In this document: positions 5,663-6,124 of the stretch, one piece after another | Numbering within the stretch: the stretch's first letter is position 1 | How the letters are laid out: each line of letters opens with the position of its first letter | NCBI GenBank assembly: GCA_030263635.1 | Contig: SZPI01000145.1 | Span: 1-6,124, forward strand | Source: Flexicrinis sp001567485 | GTDB taxonomy: Bacteria; Chloroflexota; Anaerolineae; Aggregatilineales; Phototrophicaceae | DNA length: 6,124 nucleotides | Direction of reading: 5' to 3' | The notes under the pieces: model-generated | What the model was told of the DNA's origin: nothing | The model's database searches: none | What the model saw: only the letters and a program-made list of their open reading frames with translations | Translations under genes and position numbers: made by a program

Positions 5663-6124
5663 TTACGCCGACTTGTCGGAGCGCGGGTCGAGCGCGTCGC
5701 GCAGACCGTCTCCGAGGAAGTTGATGCTCATCACGGTCAACACGATTAGCGTGCCGGGAGCGACCCACAACCACGGCGCGCGGTCGAAGAACTGACGCGC
5801 CCCGTCGAGGATATTGCCCCACGTCGCGGTGGGCGGGCCGACGCCGACGCCGAGGAAGCTGATGTAGCTCTCTTGTAAAATCGCGCCCGCGATTCCCAGC
5901 GTCGCCGTGACAATCACCGGGGCGAGGATGTTGGGCAGCAGGTGGCTGGCGATAATGCGTACGTCGTGCGCGCCGAGCGCCCGCGCCGCGATGATGTACT
6001 CGGTCTCTTTGAGCGACAGCACCAGCGAGCGCACGATCCGCGCCAGATACATCCAGCTTGTGAAGCCGATGATGAGGATGATGACGATCACGCTGCCGCT
6101 GAACGTGCGGCCGAACAGCTGCAC
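5663..6124 (-). CDS. Dpp/Opp-type ABC transporter permease, DppC-like (5' partial)
   Basis: The C-terminal 153 residues of an inner-membrane permease are visible; the gene continues past the right edge, since family members are about 280-330 residues long and the GTG at the edge falls in the middle of the fold. The EAA loop that docks on the ATPase is present: EYIIAARALGAHDVRII then LLP (visible residues 42-64). Hydrophobic segments lie at about 11-30, 66-91 and 118-138. SFLGVGVGPP followed by TWGNIL (89-106) and FLGDGLRDALDPR (136-148) are hallmark motifs of the DppC/OppC branch, which imports peptides, nickel, some sugars and other solutes; the substrate cannot be told from this subunit. 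It ends in TAA, convergent with the SH3b gene. Its partner permease, binding protein and ATPases are probably outside the window. No terminator with a T-run is seen for it within the 110-nt gap. Confidence 0.95.
   Translation of the reverse strand: MQLFGRTFSGSVIVIILIIGFTSWMYLARIVRSLVLSLKETEYIIAARALGAHDVRIIASHLLPNILAPVIVTATLGIAGAILQESYISFLGVGVGPPTATWGNILDGARQFFDRAPWLWVAPGTLIVLTVMSINFLGDGLRDALDPRSDKSA

Noticed and set aside
4605..5822. 405-codon open frame on the minus strand
   Set aside because: Its translation is Arg/Ala/Gly-rich with no domain. It lies opposite the well-supported SH3b gene, crosses the terminator hairpin and overlaps the permease gene in another frame. Typical shadow in GC-rich DNA.
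1..6124. CRISPR array, tRNA, rRNA, insertion sequence, phage or defence genes
   Set aside because: No regularly spaced direct repeats, tRNA-like folds, transposase or nuclease motifs were seen, and coding sequence fills nearly the whole window.

Overview
The window reads as an ordinary chromosomal stretch from a high-GC bacterium. Gene content and style suggest a member of the Chloroflexota, probably Anaerolineae-like: a TPR-rich Slt-type transglycosylase, a secreted SH3b protein with a P/S/T-rich linker, a membrane-anchored PD40 propeller and a Dpp/Opp-type permease. This taxonomic guess rests on protein style alone, since no rRNA or marker gene is present.

Layout, left to right. (1) Positions 1-1764 (+) hold the 3' part of a soluble-lytic-transglycosylase-like gene whose start lies left of the window. 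(2) A 95-nt gap carries a small hairpin and a TATAGT box. (3) A tight same-strand group follows: a SAM-dependent methyltransferase (1860-2741), a membrane-anchored beta-propeller protein starting on GTG three bases after the methyltransferase stop (2745-3734), and a short-chain dehydrogenase/reductase with a clear Shine-Dalgarno (3772-4488). (4) After 83 nt comes a secreted SH3b-domain protein (4572-5552). The gap holds an inverted repeat whose right arm covers that gene's ribosome-binding site. (5) A strong intrinsic terminator (5574-5610) closes the plus-strand genes. (6) From the right edge, a Dpp/Opp-type ABC transporter permease runs on the minus strand and ends at 5663, convergent with the SH3b gene. 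Only its C-terminal half is visible.

Several products act at or outside the membrane: the transglycosylase cuts peptidoglycan, SH3b domains commonly bind cell-wall material, the propeller is anchored outside the membrane, and the permease imports peptides or related solutes. The methyltransferase and SDR are probably cytosolic and their substrates cannot be read from the sequence. I see no evidence that these genes form one dedicated pathway.

I found no mobile element, CRISPR array, tRNA, rRNA or defence system, and no convincing undescribed system. The most interesting item is the SDR. It lacks the catalytic Ser (Ala144 in its place) and carries a C-terminal signature very like that of eukaryotic dihydropteridine reductase, so it is probably a DHPR-like enzyme rather than a generic SDR. 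Second are the possible RNA structures in the leaders of the methyltransferase and SH3b genes.
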